Of a stretch of 64,000 nt of DNA, positions 12,459 to 21,886 are shown in pieces; positions within the stretch are counted from its first letter, which is position 1; every line of letters begins with the position of its first letter. The position numbers and the translations under genes are program-made. This stretch comes from Fomitopsis serialis (taxonomy: Eukaryota > Basidiomycota > Agaricomycetes > Polyporales > Fomitopsidaceae), in NCBI RefSeq assembly GCF_022376445.1, contig NW_025955012.1:124001-188000 (forward strand), written 5' to 3'. The notes beneath the pieces were generated by a model, which did no database searches, was not told the origin of the DNA, and saw nothing but the letters and a program-made list of their open reading frames with translations.

Positions 12459-12850
12459 TCAGTTGAGCTCGTCGAGCGCGCTGTCCCAGGGGTGTGGAGT
12501 CGGAGCAGCAGGGCTAGGCTCTCCCTCCACCCAAGGGCGTGGGGTCGGAACAGCAGGGCTAGGATCCTCCTCCACCCAAGGGTGAGGGGTCGGAGCAGCA
12601 GGGCTAGGATCCTGATTCTGATCGTCGCGAGCGACGAGGTTGTCGTAGTCAGCCCGCTCCGCGACGTCGGTCAGAAGTTCACGCTCGATGAGAGCTGCGT
12701 CCTCGGGCTCGAAAGCGCGGCTGCATCTCCACTGTGAGACCAAGCAGGATCGGCGGGGTGGAGCAGTACTCACATCTCGGTTGGAAGTGCAAGCGCGGGC
12801 GCAACGACCGCTGCAATGATCGCGGCTTGTGCGAGGATGGAGTAACGCAT
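12459..12850 (-). CDS. Secreted repeat protein, copy A (inverted, divergent repeats)
   Basis: Two exons: 12850-12774 (77 bp, signal peptide beginning MRYSILAQAA and ending near ALALPTE) and 12720-12459; 112 residues. The first mature module matches the other copies (FEPEDAALIERELL, then ADYDNLVAR). In place of LYERE modules it has three tandem copies of a 14-residue Pro/Trp unit of the form DPSPAAPTPHPWVE. It ends in DELN like copies B and D. The intron has the same 53-bp length and phase as in B and C. Family function unknown. Copy A is the only copy on the minus strand and the shortest intact one. Confidence 0.8.
12479..12612 (-). repeat. Tandem repeat of about 42 bp, three units, inside copy A
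   Basis: Three near-identical units, each containing GGAGCAGCAGGGCTAGG (one with GGAACAG) followed by CCCACCCAAGGG-like sequence on the plus strand. They encode the PSPAAPTPHPW-type peptide repeats. All units keep the reading frame. Confidence 0.85.
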
Positions 12851-13410
12851 GCTGTCGTCGGGAGGGAAGGTCGGTACGGTTGTGTGAGGTGGAAAGGTTA
12901 TGTCGTTACTAGACAAATCAGGGTTGACAGAGAAGTTACATTAGTAGCTTGCTCTGAACGTCCTCTGTGAACAGTGGGGCTTACCAGCCAGCACCCTTGT
13001 CGGTGAGCTCGAAGAAAGCGAATGAGCTGAGGGTCGACCCTCGCCCTTTTATACGTCGCCGTGAGACAGAGCGGCCCGGTGCTGCAGCAATGGCGTCCCG
13101 CGTACAAGCATTGGGGACCGTCCAACTTGATAGTGGTACGTGATGCTTCCCCGGCATTCCCATCTTCCGTGATTGACTCAGATAGTTTCTTCAACACATC
13201 AGCTTGGGTGAGTGCTTCCACTCGATAAGCAATAGCAGCGATCTGTACTTGTCATTAGAATGCAGTGCTGTCGAGATCGACAATCACCTGGTATCATTGC
13301 TTGTGCCTGCCATATACTGCCAGGCCCGGGGGTACTCTCGTATGACCCTGTCAACAGAGCGTAGTACGTCGCGGCGGGGGTTCAGCCGGCCTTCAACTTA
13401 TCGCAACGGT
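12851..13410 (-). promoter_or_regulatory. Copy A promoter and 5'UTR: TATA box and UTR intron with altered acceptor
   Basis: Homologous to the segments upstream of copies B-D. TATAAAAG lies on the minus strand at 13053-13046, about 195 bp before the ATG. The UTR intron donor GCTGGCTG/gtaag is conserved (near 12990), but where B-D have tctctcag as acceptor this copy reads tctctgtcaac; the next usable acceptor is gtctag about 20 bases further on, near 12914. Further upstream there is similarity to the B and D units around the ATACCAGGTGATTGTCGA block (about 13285-13300). Confidence 0.7.
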
Positions 13411-14989
13411 TGTCGCCAACTGACCATGAGAAGAACTGTAGCCTTGGACAAGCCCTAGAAAGCCCGCTCGCGCGGAAATGCGTGAAGACCGTTCGCATCA
13501 CAGACCGAGTGGTTCATCAACTTGAATGGACTTCGGTTTTGATACGATGAAGAATGGAGATGAAAGACTCGTGTTCGATGGTGTCATGCGACTCCGTGGC
13601 CCTTTCCATGTACCCCAGTGACAGTACCGGTGTGGCCTTCAGCGGTTTGATAGAGAGCGGGGAGTATAGACCACCAGTCCGAGTCGATGTTCGTACCAGT
13701 CGCATCTCGGAACCGACGACAACCATCTGCCCAACGACTTCGGCAATTTGGGCTGCACTGTTGGGATCGGCGTGCGCGAGGGATCGCGATCCAGGAACTG
13801 ATCTCCGTTAGCTGAAACCTGCGCTGGTTGGTGCGATCTGACCGCAGCTAAAGCTCGTCTGTGCTCAGCCTCGTCGACCCACTCCTTGGACCACTAACTT
13901 TGGGGCTGCTCAAGGTCAGCTCGCGGGGCGAGTCAAGACTTGCGCAAGCCAACTCTTCAGACAACGAGCCTAGCCGGGTAACATCAGTAGAGGATCCCAA
14001 AAGCGAGGCAACTCGGAAGGTGATCTGGTGATCATGGGCCATGACACGCGGGCTCCCAGTACGACTCTCGCTCATGAAAGATCAGAACTGTAAGTACTGT
14101 AGCCGTGTCAAAGCTGTGTAGCTCACCGATGCACATAGTGGACTCACCATCACGATTCACGGGCATGCCACTGCGCCAGTAGTCGTCTACTCTCCACCGG
14201 CGTATACTCACTTGATGTGCGCGAGTACTGGAGCAGGAGAAGTGCAGTGATACTGGAATCCAACGAAGAGTACTTAGTACTGAAGAGCCCCTTCTGTGCA
14301 GGCTCGCTCGTACATGTCGAGAGCCTGTATCCGATGATAGAGATTGGGCGCTCAAACCATTTCAGACGCTTTGATTTTGACTTCCTATATTTGGAAACTT
14401 ACCAGCTAAGTCGACGAGGAGAGTCGGAAGCGCTGACTGGTGGCCTTTCCATCCCGCTTACTATCATCATGTCGCAGGAGGCCACGCCGGGACTGTGACG
14501 GAGCATGCTTCGGTACGTAGTCGCATAATTCGCATCGAACTCATACTGAACACGAGTATCTCATCTCTCCCCTTCTATATTGGTTCCTTCACTGCATCAA
14601 AGTCGAGGTCCAACGTATCAGTCGACCTATGATGCATAATAGATCCTTCGCGACTTGGCCTTTCTAGGGCTGTAGTCCTCTCATGATTCTACGAAAGGCC
14701 CTGTTTCAATTGGCGACAACCACTGCGCAGCACCGCCTTGATCAACTCTTCGCAATGTTGTTTCTGGCTGTGCGTCAAGAGCTCACTGGACGCTGCACTA
14801 TTACGCAGTGCGGCCGTTGCTGTGATAGGTACGCAATAGGTGCGTGATCGAATATCTCGAAAGTCGCGCCACGTTGGCCAGTCCAATCGCAGTCGGAAGC
14901 CTGGCTCTTACTCAGCTGTTCTTCCTATCTGCGCAATACTTATGCTGTTTCGCATGCCAATGCCAGTTGAACTAACTTGCTGCGCATAC
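13411..14989. other. Region between copies A and B; no gene recognised
   Basis: Only short frames without recognisable motifs. I cannot exclude a degenerate gene. The edges shade into the duplicated promoter units. Confidence 0.4.
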
Positions 14990-15540
14990 ATGACAGTATT
15001 AGACGGATCAAACTGGTCAGAGTGCCAGTGCGCCACTCTGTGGACAGGGTCGTAGGAGTGCACCCCAGTACATGGCAAGCAATTAATGGTACCAGGCGAT
15101 TGTCGAGCCCGAGAGCATCGCAATCCAATGACCAGTATAGATCGCTGCTGCGCTTACCGAGTGGAAGCACTCACCCAAGCTGATGTGTTGGAGCAATCGT
15201 TAATCATGGAAGATGGGAATGCTAGGGAACATCACGCACCACTATCAAGGACGATTCCTCCTCAATGCTTGTCGACGAGAAGTCTTGTACGCGGGACGAG
15301 CATCGGGCCGCTCTGGCTCACGGCGACGTATAAAGGGGCGAGGGGGTGCGCCGTCATCCCTCAGCTCATTCGTCTTCTTCGAGCTCAACGGCAAGGGTGC
15401 AGGCCGGTAAGTCTCATTGTTAACGTCGAACATTCAGAGTAAGCTGCTAATGTGTCTCCCTCAGCCCTAGTTTTTCTTGTAACGACTCACGACCTTTCCG
15501 CCTTTACGCAACTGTACCTTCCTTCCTTCCCGACGACAGC
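14990..15540 (+). promoter_or_regulatory. Copy B promoter and 5'UTR unit
   Basis: TATA box tataaagg at 15329-15336 followed by the shared GAGGG..GTGCGCCGTCA block and the AGCTCATTCG..CTTCTTCGAGCTC initiator region. A 58-bp 5'UTR intron runs 15407-15464 (gtaagt...ctcag), then CCCTAGTTTTTCTTGTAACGACTCACGACCTTTCC leads to the ATG at 15541. Upstream blocks (TGGTACCAGGCGATTGTCGAGCC near 15090) recur before the other copies, so the whole regulatory unit was duplicated with the gene. Confidence 0.78.
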
Positions 15541-16532
15541 ATGCGTTACTCCACCCTCGCGCAAGCCGCAATCATCGCAGTAGTTGCTGCGCCCGTGCTT
15601 GCCCTTCCAGTCGAGATGTGAGTATCGCTTTACCCCGTCGATCCTGCTTAGTCTCACAGTGGAGGTGCAGTCGCTCTTTCGAGCCCGAGAATGCAGCTCT
15701 CATCGAACGTGAACTCCTGAACGACGTCGTGGAGCGGGCTGACTACGACGACCTCATCGCGCGGGACCACCAGAAGCACATGCGCCCTAAACGACCGAGA
15801 CCCACTCCCCCTCCACAGCCGACGGGCCCTGCACAGCGCCGCCGTGAGGACGGGGAACTCCTATACGAGCGGGAGTACGACAACGACCTGGTCGCTCGGA
15901 GTCATCAGGGACAGCCGCAGAAGCCTCCGGGCCATCCTCACCCTCGCATCGACCGCCCAAATCTCAAATTGATCATTCCACCGCACCCCCCGGCAGAGCC
16001 CAAGTCTCCCAAGAATCCTACTCCAAAGGCGCCGACTACCCCTCACCTGCGCACTCGTGAGGACGACGAGTTCCTGTACGAGCGGGAGTTCGACGAGCTC
16101 GCCGAGCGCGAGTATGTCGACGACCTCATCGCGCGAGGCCATCAGATTCAGAAGCGGATGGGCCCTAAACGGCCGAGACCCACTGCCACTCCATCGCCCG
16201 GTCCTAAACGGCCGAAACCTAATCCTCCTCCACACCGCCGCGAGGACGGGGAACTCCTGTACGGGCGGGAATACGACAACGACCTGGTCGCTCGGAGTCA
16301 TCAGGGACAGCCGCAGGAGCCTTCGGACCCTACTCGCACTCGCAAGCCTTCCTTTGACCGCCCGAAGCCAAGGATCAGATTGATTCCATCGCAGGCCCCG
16401 GCGAGACCCAAGACTCCTCCTCCACAGGCGCCGACTACCAGTCACCCGCACACTCGTGAGGACGGCGAGTTCCTGTACGAGCGCGAGTACGACGACGAGC
16501 TGTTCGTTCGGGAGATCGACGAGCTCAACTGA
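15541..16532 (+). CDS. Secreted acidic/proline-rich repeat protein, copy B
   Basis: Exon 1 15541-15617 encodes the signal peptide MRYSTLAQAAIIAVV...ALPVE; a 53-bp intron follows; exon 2 15671-16532; 312 residues. The mature part alternates acidic modules (FEPENAALIERELL...LIAR; EDGELLYEREYDNDLVAR; EDDEFLYEREFDELAERE; EDGELLYGREYDNDLVAR; EDGEFLYEREYDDELF) with Pro-rich linkers that hold KRPRP and KRPKP. RRR or RR precedes two of the EDGELLY modules. The first two and next two modules are copies of one two-module unit. It ends IDELN. No known domain. It is exported by its signal peptide; role unknown. Possible readings: kexin-processed peptide precursor, or a disordered wall or effector-type protein. 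This is the best intact reference member of the family. Confidence 0.85.
15700..16380 (+). repeat. Internal duplication inside copy B (two-module unit)
   Basis: The stretch starting GCCCTAAACGACCGAGACCCACT (about 15784) and containing GAGGACGGGGAACTCCT and TCGCTCGGAGTCATCAGGGACAGCCGCAG is repeated with few changes from about 16163 (GGCCCTAAACGGCCGAGACCCACT) to 16318. The second copy carries an extra CCTAAACGGCCGAAACC block. The duplication keeps frame and explains the module order in the protein. Confidence 0.8.
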
Positions 16533-17849
16533 GCGACGACTTGGTCTCGAATGGTGTGGTGTGGGATTGTAACGTTGTGCTAGGATAGGTATGTAGTTAC
16601 AATTGCGTTTGCACACGATCAGTACTGTGTAGCGATGATTCAATGCCAGTTGTTGTTACGACCACGTTCCTGGGCTGGAGATGGACGGACACATCTCACT
16701 GCAAGAATCATCATTTCGCCGGGCAAAAAAGGTCTATGAGTCTCCCACGACACAGAGGTCTGTTGGAAACATATCGAAAGACCTTTCTCGGCGGACAAGA
16801 TTTTGATGATGCTCTATGGTCCGCTTTCCCTGCCCGCGAAGCTATTTGAAAGTGTTCATTTCACCACGACCCTGCCCTCCGTATCTCTAGCACGAGTTCA
16901 AGGTGTTGAATGTGCGCGTGCTCAGTAACATTGGGCTGTGAATCTCAGTAACAATCATCGAGAGGATGAAGACCCGCATCACCCAAGATGCTATCCGCCT
17001 GGCAATCGAGCTGATCACAGACGTAGACGAGGTGCTGTTCTACCAGCGAAATTGCGTTCGCAGCACGGCGGTTGTGCACAAAGGCAAGCATCATGATTAT
17101 TGCAATGATGGCCTGCACTACTGATTATTCAAAACAGCCGCGTATCGCGATGCTTGCGACAGACTCACCAGTTACACAGAGTGTCGGGGCAATGTCGGGG
17201 CACGGCTGAAGCCCGGAAACTGCTTGCTCCAATCCTCGTCACTGGCCTGGCCATCCAAACCACCTATTGCCTCCGAGTCATCCTCCAAACTTTCGCCCAC
17301 ATCCGAGTCACTCTCGCTTCCGTCTCCTGCCAATGTCCTCGATTTCCGCGCTAGGTTGGCATTACCAGCGAGCGGTGCGATGTTCAGCTTCCACCGGCGG
17401 CTGCTCAGGTCGTCCGAATCCCCACGCCGAGCGAGGTCACGCTAGTACCTCCGCGAAAGCGTACAGGTATGCATACGTGAACGAGGCAATCTTCCGCAAC
17501 TTCGCAGTCACTTTGAAGCAAGCCCCTCTCCTCCTCCTGATTCTTCCCCCTCCTCCCTCTCCGAGTCCGAAGGTGCCAGTGACTCAACGTACTCAACTAG
17601 GACCGTCGGCCGGTCCGGTTGCAGTTGCGAAGCCTGACTAGGACTTGGCTGGTCTTCAGGTCTGCGTACTTACTGGTATGCTGTTGATTCATGCATGCCG
17701 AGTGCCCTAATAGTCGGACTCGGAAGACCGCCCATCGTTTTACCTGCCAAGTAGGGCGCTGACTAAGCGAAGGTCTCTGAAACGACCCGATTCGCGCAAT
17801 TCGGATATATGCATATCGGAACAGGGCCGCATCATGGTTATACTACATT
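16533..17849. other. 3' flank of copy B and spacer to copy C
   Basis: 16533-16690 is the conserved 3' flank (GCGACGA..GTCTCG.ATGGTGTG, GATTGTAACGTTGTGCTAGGATAGGTA). A block at about 17625-17716 (GCGAAGCC.GACT..TTGGCTG.TCTTCAGGTCTGCG, then GTGATTCATGCAT-like) recurs at 20246-20330 before copy D. The rest shows no gene. Confidence 0.5.
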
Positions 17850-18373
17850 GCACCGCAAACAACGACACCAGGTGATTATCGAGCCCAGGAGTAAGTACTT
17901 ACTGCATTCTATTGACAAGTACAGGAGTGTAGGTTACTGCTACGCCTACCGAGCGGAAGTCGGCTCTGCCAGTGAAGATCTGACGGGTTCAAGTATTACT
18001 CACCCGTAACTCAGATGCTGCTCGAGCAACTGTCAAACATGGCAGATGGGGGATCGCCTTCAAGCCGCATGCATGGGCCCTTGACATGCTTGTCAACGGA
18101 AAAAGTTGTGTGCGGAACGTCGCCATGCAGCTTCGGGCCGTTCTGGCCCACGTCGACGTATAAAAGAGCGAGGGTGTGCGCCGTCATCACCAAGCTCATT
18201 TGCTTTCTCCGAGCTCCACGACAAGGGTGCTGGCTGGTAAGTCCCGCTGTTCACGTAGTATGTTCGGAACAAGTTGCTTAATGCGACGTCTCTCTCAGCC
18301 CTAGTTTTTTTCGTAACGACTCACGACCTTTCCGCCTCACGCAACTGTACTTTCCTTCCTAACCGAGCACAAC
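17850..18373 (+). promoter_or_regulatory. Copy C promoter and 5'UTR unit
   Basis: TATAAAAG at 18159-18166 inside CGACGTATAAAAGAGCGAGGGTGTGCGCCGTCA, nearly identical to copy D. The 5'UTR intron is 18237-18298 (gtaagt...tctcag). It is followed by CCCTAGTTTTTTTCGTAACGACTCACGACCTTTCC and the CGAGCACAACATG context of the start at 18374. The upstream ACACCAGGTGATTATCGAGCCC block (about 17868) matches the other units. Confidence 0.78.
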
Positions 18374-18990
18374 ATGCGTTACTCCACGCTCGCGCAAGCC
18401 GCAATCATCGCAGCAGTCGCTGCGCCCGCACTTGCCCGTCCGGTCGAGATGTGAGTACTGTCGTGCCCTGCCGACCCTGCTTAGTCTCACAGTGAAGGTG
18501 CAGCCGCTCTTTCGAGCCCGAGGACGCAGTTCTCATCGAGCGTGAACTCCTGACTGACGTCGCGGCGCGGGCTGATTACAGCGATCTCGTCGCTCGCGCC
18601 CATCAGAGGCGAGAGCCCCCGAGCCGCCCTCGTCCTCCTCCTATAAACCCCCGGCCCCGCCCTCGTCCCAACCCGCCCCCAGCCCCGCCGAACACCCCTA
18701 CGCGGCGCCCCCGCGAGGACGTGGAAATGCTGTACGAGCGGGAGTTCGTCGACGAGCTCGTCGCTCGCGACCATGAGAGGAAGTTGCCCCCGCGTCTCCC
18801 CAGCCACCCTCCTCTTCGACTTGCCAGTCCACGCCCCCGGCCTAACCCGCCGGCCCTTCCACTCTCGACTCCGCAGCGCCGGCCGTACCGGCGCGCGGAC
18901 GACGACTTCGAGCTCTTCGCTCGGGGCGACTTGTCCGACGCGGATGGCGAGCTGTTCGAGCGCGCGCTCGAGCTCGACGAGCTCGACTAA
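18374..18990 (+). CDS. Secreted acidic/proline-rich repeat protein, copy C
   Basis: Exon 1 18374-18450 (signal peptide MRYSTLAQAAIIAAVAAPALA), intron 18451-18503 of 53 bp, exon 2 18504-18990; 187 residues. Modules: FEPEDAVLIERELL...YSDLVAR; an Arg/Pro linker with PRPRPRPNPPPAPP; EDVEMLYEREFVDELVAR; a second Pro-rich linker; RRPYRRADDDFELFARGDLSD; and the tail ELDELD. RRPR and PYRR lie immediately before acidic modules, as in copy B. The linker DNA is almost identical to that in copy D, so C and D are the closest pair. No recognised domain; secreted; function unknown. Confidence 0.83.
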
Positions 18991-20334
18991 GCGACGATCC
19001 AGTCTCGGATGGTGTGGGATGGGATTGTAACGGTGTGCTAGGTTAGGTAGTTATAATTGCGTATGTACGCTGTATGTGGTCACTACTGTGTACCGATGGC
19101 GAAATGCTAGTGTGTTGTCATGAATATGGCGCCGGACTTGAGATGGACAGATTCCGCACAGTTACAAGGAAATTCTGAATAGTACCAATTCCATCGGATA
19201 GCGTCCATTGAGTCCTAAGTTTGAGTTTGCAGAAATCTCGGAGTACTATCATGAAGCCTTGCCAGCAATGCAATCGCGACACTGGCAGTAATGCAGCTAG
19301 TACTCAACGTCGCTTCGTCAGTCCGGCCGAATATTCTGGGATTGCCATATAACGTTCTTTGCCTTGTACTCAATGTTTGTGCATGTGCGCTTCGATGAGT
19401 TCAATGCCTTTCACGCCCGCTCAATGATAAAAATGACACAGGTGCGATCTCGGCTTCGTCTGTGAACCTTACAGTAGACACCATCTAGTGAGCTTAACGT
19501 ATTTTTCCGATGCTCTCCGTCTCTTATTGCGACGTCTGGGAAGGAAAGTCGTCCGAGAGGCGGCAGAGCGTGACTGCCGTGGCGGAAAGCCACTCAAGAT
19601 CGACAATCTCAACGCTGCTCCTGATCGATTGATCAATTGCCATATACGGACACGCACCGCGGGACAGGGTTTTGCGGTTATTCCTAGCCATGCTACTGTT
19701 GACAGCAGGGAGCCTGTATACACTCAAGGATATATTGGACTCAACAATAGGCTCAAGGAGGTAGTATCGCGGCCAGAATCGACGAACTACTTGATTGACT
19801 CATCCGCTGAGTGTGACTTTGTAAGTACTTAGTTCGTACTGCCATGTACTGGATGCCACGCTCATGAGCTTCATCACAGCGATTACGATTCATGCATAGC
19901 ATCTACGGAACCAGCTGAACAGGATGTCCGGAACTGTAGCGCAAGGCAATGAATCAGTAAGTACTTACGTCGATTGTGCGTCGATTGTATCGCCGATCGC
20001 GCACAGCCACATCCGCCACAATCGGTAGCCCACGGCAACGCTCGGCTGTATGACAGGCACTGTGATGAGCCTCCGCCGGAGAAGAGTTGAACTGCGATGT
20101 TGCATGCTTCTGCGCATTGCGCAATGCACATAGGCGGCACCGCCACGCGGACACGTTCTGCGTTACCAAGCACGCACTGGCAGCGCGCCTGGAGAAACAC
20201 TCGCAGGAAGTCGCGGCATGCCAGCCGATCTGGTTCCAGTCGCGCGAAGCCCGACTTGGCTGATCTTCAGGTCTGCGTTAGAATGCCGGTGATTCATGCA
20301 TTGCATGCCAAGTGTCCTACAGTGGGGCGAACCC
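18991..20334. other. 3' flank of copy C and spacer to copy D
   Basis: 18991-19150 is the conserved 3' flank. The remainder has only short unrecognised frames. The 20130-20190 block (GGCGGCACCGCCACGCGGACACGTTCTGCG) has a related copy at about 22756-22790. Confidence 0.5.
19140..19260 (+). repeat. Direct repeat shared with 22640-22745
   Basis: The sequence CCATCGGATAGCGTC...CCTAAGTTTGAGTTTGCAGAA.TCTCGGAGTA occurs here (about 19191-19247) and again at about 22686-22738, downstream of copies C and D respectively. It marks an edge of the duplicated segment beyond the 3'UTR. Confidence 0.65.
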
Positions 20335-20898
20335 GTACAGTTCAAACTGATCAGAATGCGCCGCTCTGTTGACAGGGCCATGCAAGTGCACACCAGGACA
20401 TGGCGAGCAATGATACCAGGTGAGCATCGAGCCGAGAGCACTGCATTCTATTGACAAGTACAGGAGCACAGGCCACTGCTACGCCTACCGGAAGCCGGCT
20501 TTGAAGATTTGACACTGACAGGTCCCTGACAGAATGCTCAAGCAACTGTCAATCATGGCAGATGGGGGGATCGCCGTCAAGCGGATGCATCCTTTGACAT
20601 GCTTGTCCAGTGCTTGTCAACGGAAAAACATTCTGTGCTGGATGTCGTCATGCAGCATCGAGCCGCTCTCGCCCACCTCGCCATATAAAAGAGCGAGGGT
20701 GTGCGCCGTCAACCCTCAGCTCATTCGCTTTCTTCGGGCTCAACGACAAGGGTGCTGGCTGGTAAGTCCCCCTGTTCACGTAGGATGTAGAACAAGCTGC
20801 TAATACGACGTCTCTCAGCCCTAGTTTTTTTTTTCTTGTAACGACTCACGATCTTTCCGCCTCACGCAACCGTACCTTCCTTCCTCCCCGAGCACAAC
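20335..20898 (+). promoter_or_regulatory. Copy D promoter and 5'UTR unit
   Basis: TATAAAAG at 20684-20691 followed by AGCGAGGGTGTGCGCCGTCAACCCTCAGCTCATTCGC; 5'UTR intron 20762-20818 (gtaagt...tctcag); then a longer T-run (nine T) in the CCCTAG(T)nCTTGTAACGACTCACGA block before the ATG at 20899. Intact despite the broken coding region, which argues that copy D decayed recently or is mis-assembled. Confidence 0.75.
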
Positions 20899-21886
20899 AT
20901 GCGTTACTCTACGCTTGCGCAAGCCGCACTCTTCGCGGCAGTCGCTGCACCCGCGCTTGCCCGTCCGGTCGAGACGTGAGTACACTTTCACCCCGCCGAT
21001 CCTGCTTGGTCTCACATGCGAGGTGCAGCCGCTCTTTCGAGCTCGAGCTCGAGGCTCGCGACCACAGGCAGCCTCCCCCTCGTCCTCCTCCTATAAACCC
21101 CCGGCCCCGCCCTCGTCCCAACCCGCCCCCAGCTCCGCCGAACACCCCTACGCGGCGCCCCGCGAGGACGTCGAGTTCCTGTACGAGCGGAGGTCACCAA
21201 TGAGCTCGAGGCTCGCGACCACAGACAGCCTCCCCTCGCCTCCTCCTATAACCCTCGTCCCGCCCTCGTCCAACCCGCCCCCGCCCGCCGAACACCCCTA
21301 CGCGCGTCCCGCGAGGACGTCGAGTTCCTGTACGAGCGGGAGGTCACCGATGAGCTCGAGGCTCGCGATCACAGACAGCCTCCCCCTCGCCCTCCTCCCA
21401 TAAACCCGCGGCCCCGCCCCCGTCCCAACCCGCCCCCAGCTCCGCCGAACACCCCTACGCGGCGCCCCCGCGAGGTCACCGAGTTCCTGTACGAGCGCGA
21501 GTACGACGAGCTCCTCGCCCGCGCCTACGACAGGCAGGGCACGCACCGCCCCCGCCCTGGCCCTACGCGCCCCCGGCCCAGCACGCCCCTGCACGAGCGG
21601 GAGTTCGCGGACGAGCTCGTCGCGCGCGACCACGAGCGGAAGGTGCCCGGCGGCGGCGGGGGTCGGCGCCCCGGCCCCGTCCCGCCGCGCCCCCACCCCC
21701 TCCGCGCCTGCCCCGCCCCTTGCCGCCAAACCCCCGGCCGAACCCGCCGCCCCTCCCGCCCTCGGCCCCGCCGCGCCGGCCGTACCGCCGCGCGGACGAC
21801 GACTTTGCGCTGTTCGCGCGGGGCGACTTGTCGACGGGGAAGGCGGGCTCTTTGAGCGCGGGTTCGAGCTCGACGAGCTGAACTGA
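20899..21886 (+). pseudogene. Secreted repeat protein, copy D, with several frame changes
   Basis: Exon 1 20899-20975 (signal peptide, intact), intron 20976-21029, then exon 2 from 21030. As written, translation leaves the family frame at about 21158-21161, where a run of five C in copy C is four C here, and stops at 21203. Other base losses relative to family copies are visible at 21186-21192 (GAGCGGAGG for GAGCGGGAGG), several between 21230 and 21310, and near 21830 before the last module. Read across these changes, modules like REDVEFLYER, VTDELEARDHRQ, EFLYEREYDELLAR, REFADELVARDHERK and the tail FELDELN are all recognisable, so this was or is the longest member. Either a decaying gene or assembly indels in very GC-rich repeats. 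Confidence 0.7.
21030..21480 (+). repeat. GC-rich tandem repeats in copy D
   Basis: At least three units of about 110-160 bp, each with GAGCTCGAGGCTCGCGACCACAG-like sequence, a C-rich linker with CCGCCGAACACCCCTACGCG and a GAGTTCCTGTACGAGCG end. The units differ mainly by single-base indels. The same linker occurs once in copy C (about 18630-18712). Confidence 0.75.

Noticed and set aside
13517..14500. Possible degenerate seven-helix (DUF6533-like) gene on the minus strand
   Set aside because: A few residues looked suggestive, but no hydrophobic helices in a consistent frame support it.
12459..21886. CRISPR-like or satellite array in the repeat cluster
   Set aside because: Repeats are protein-coding modules and gene duplicates with no regular spacers; the genome is eukaryotic.
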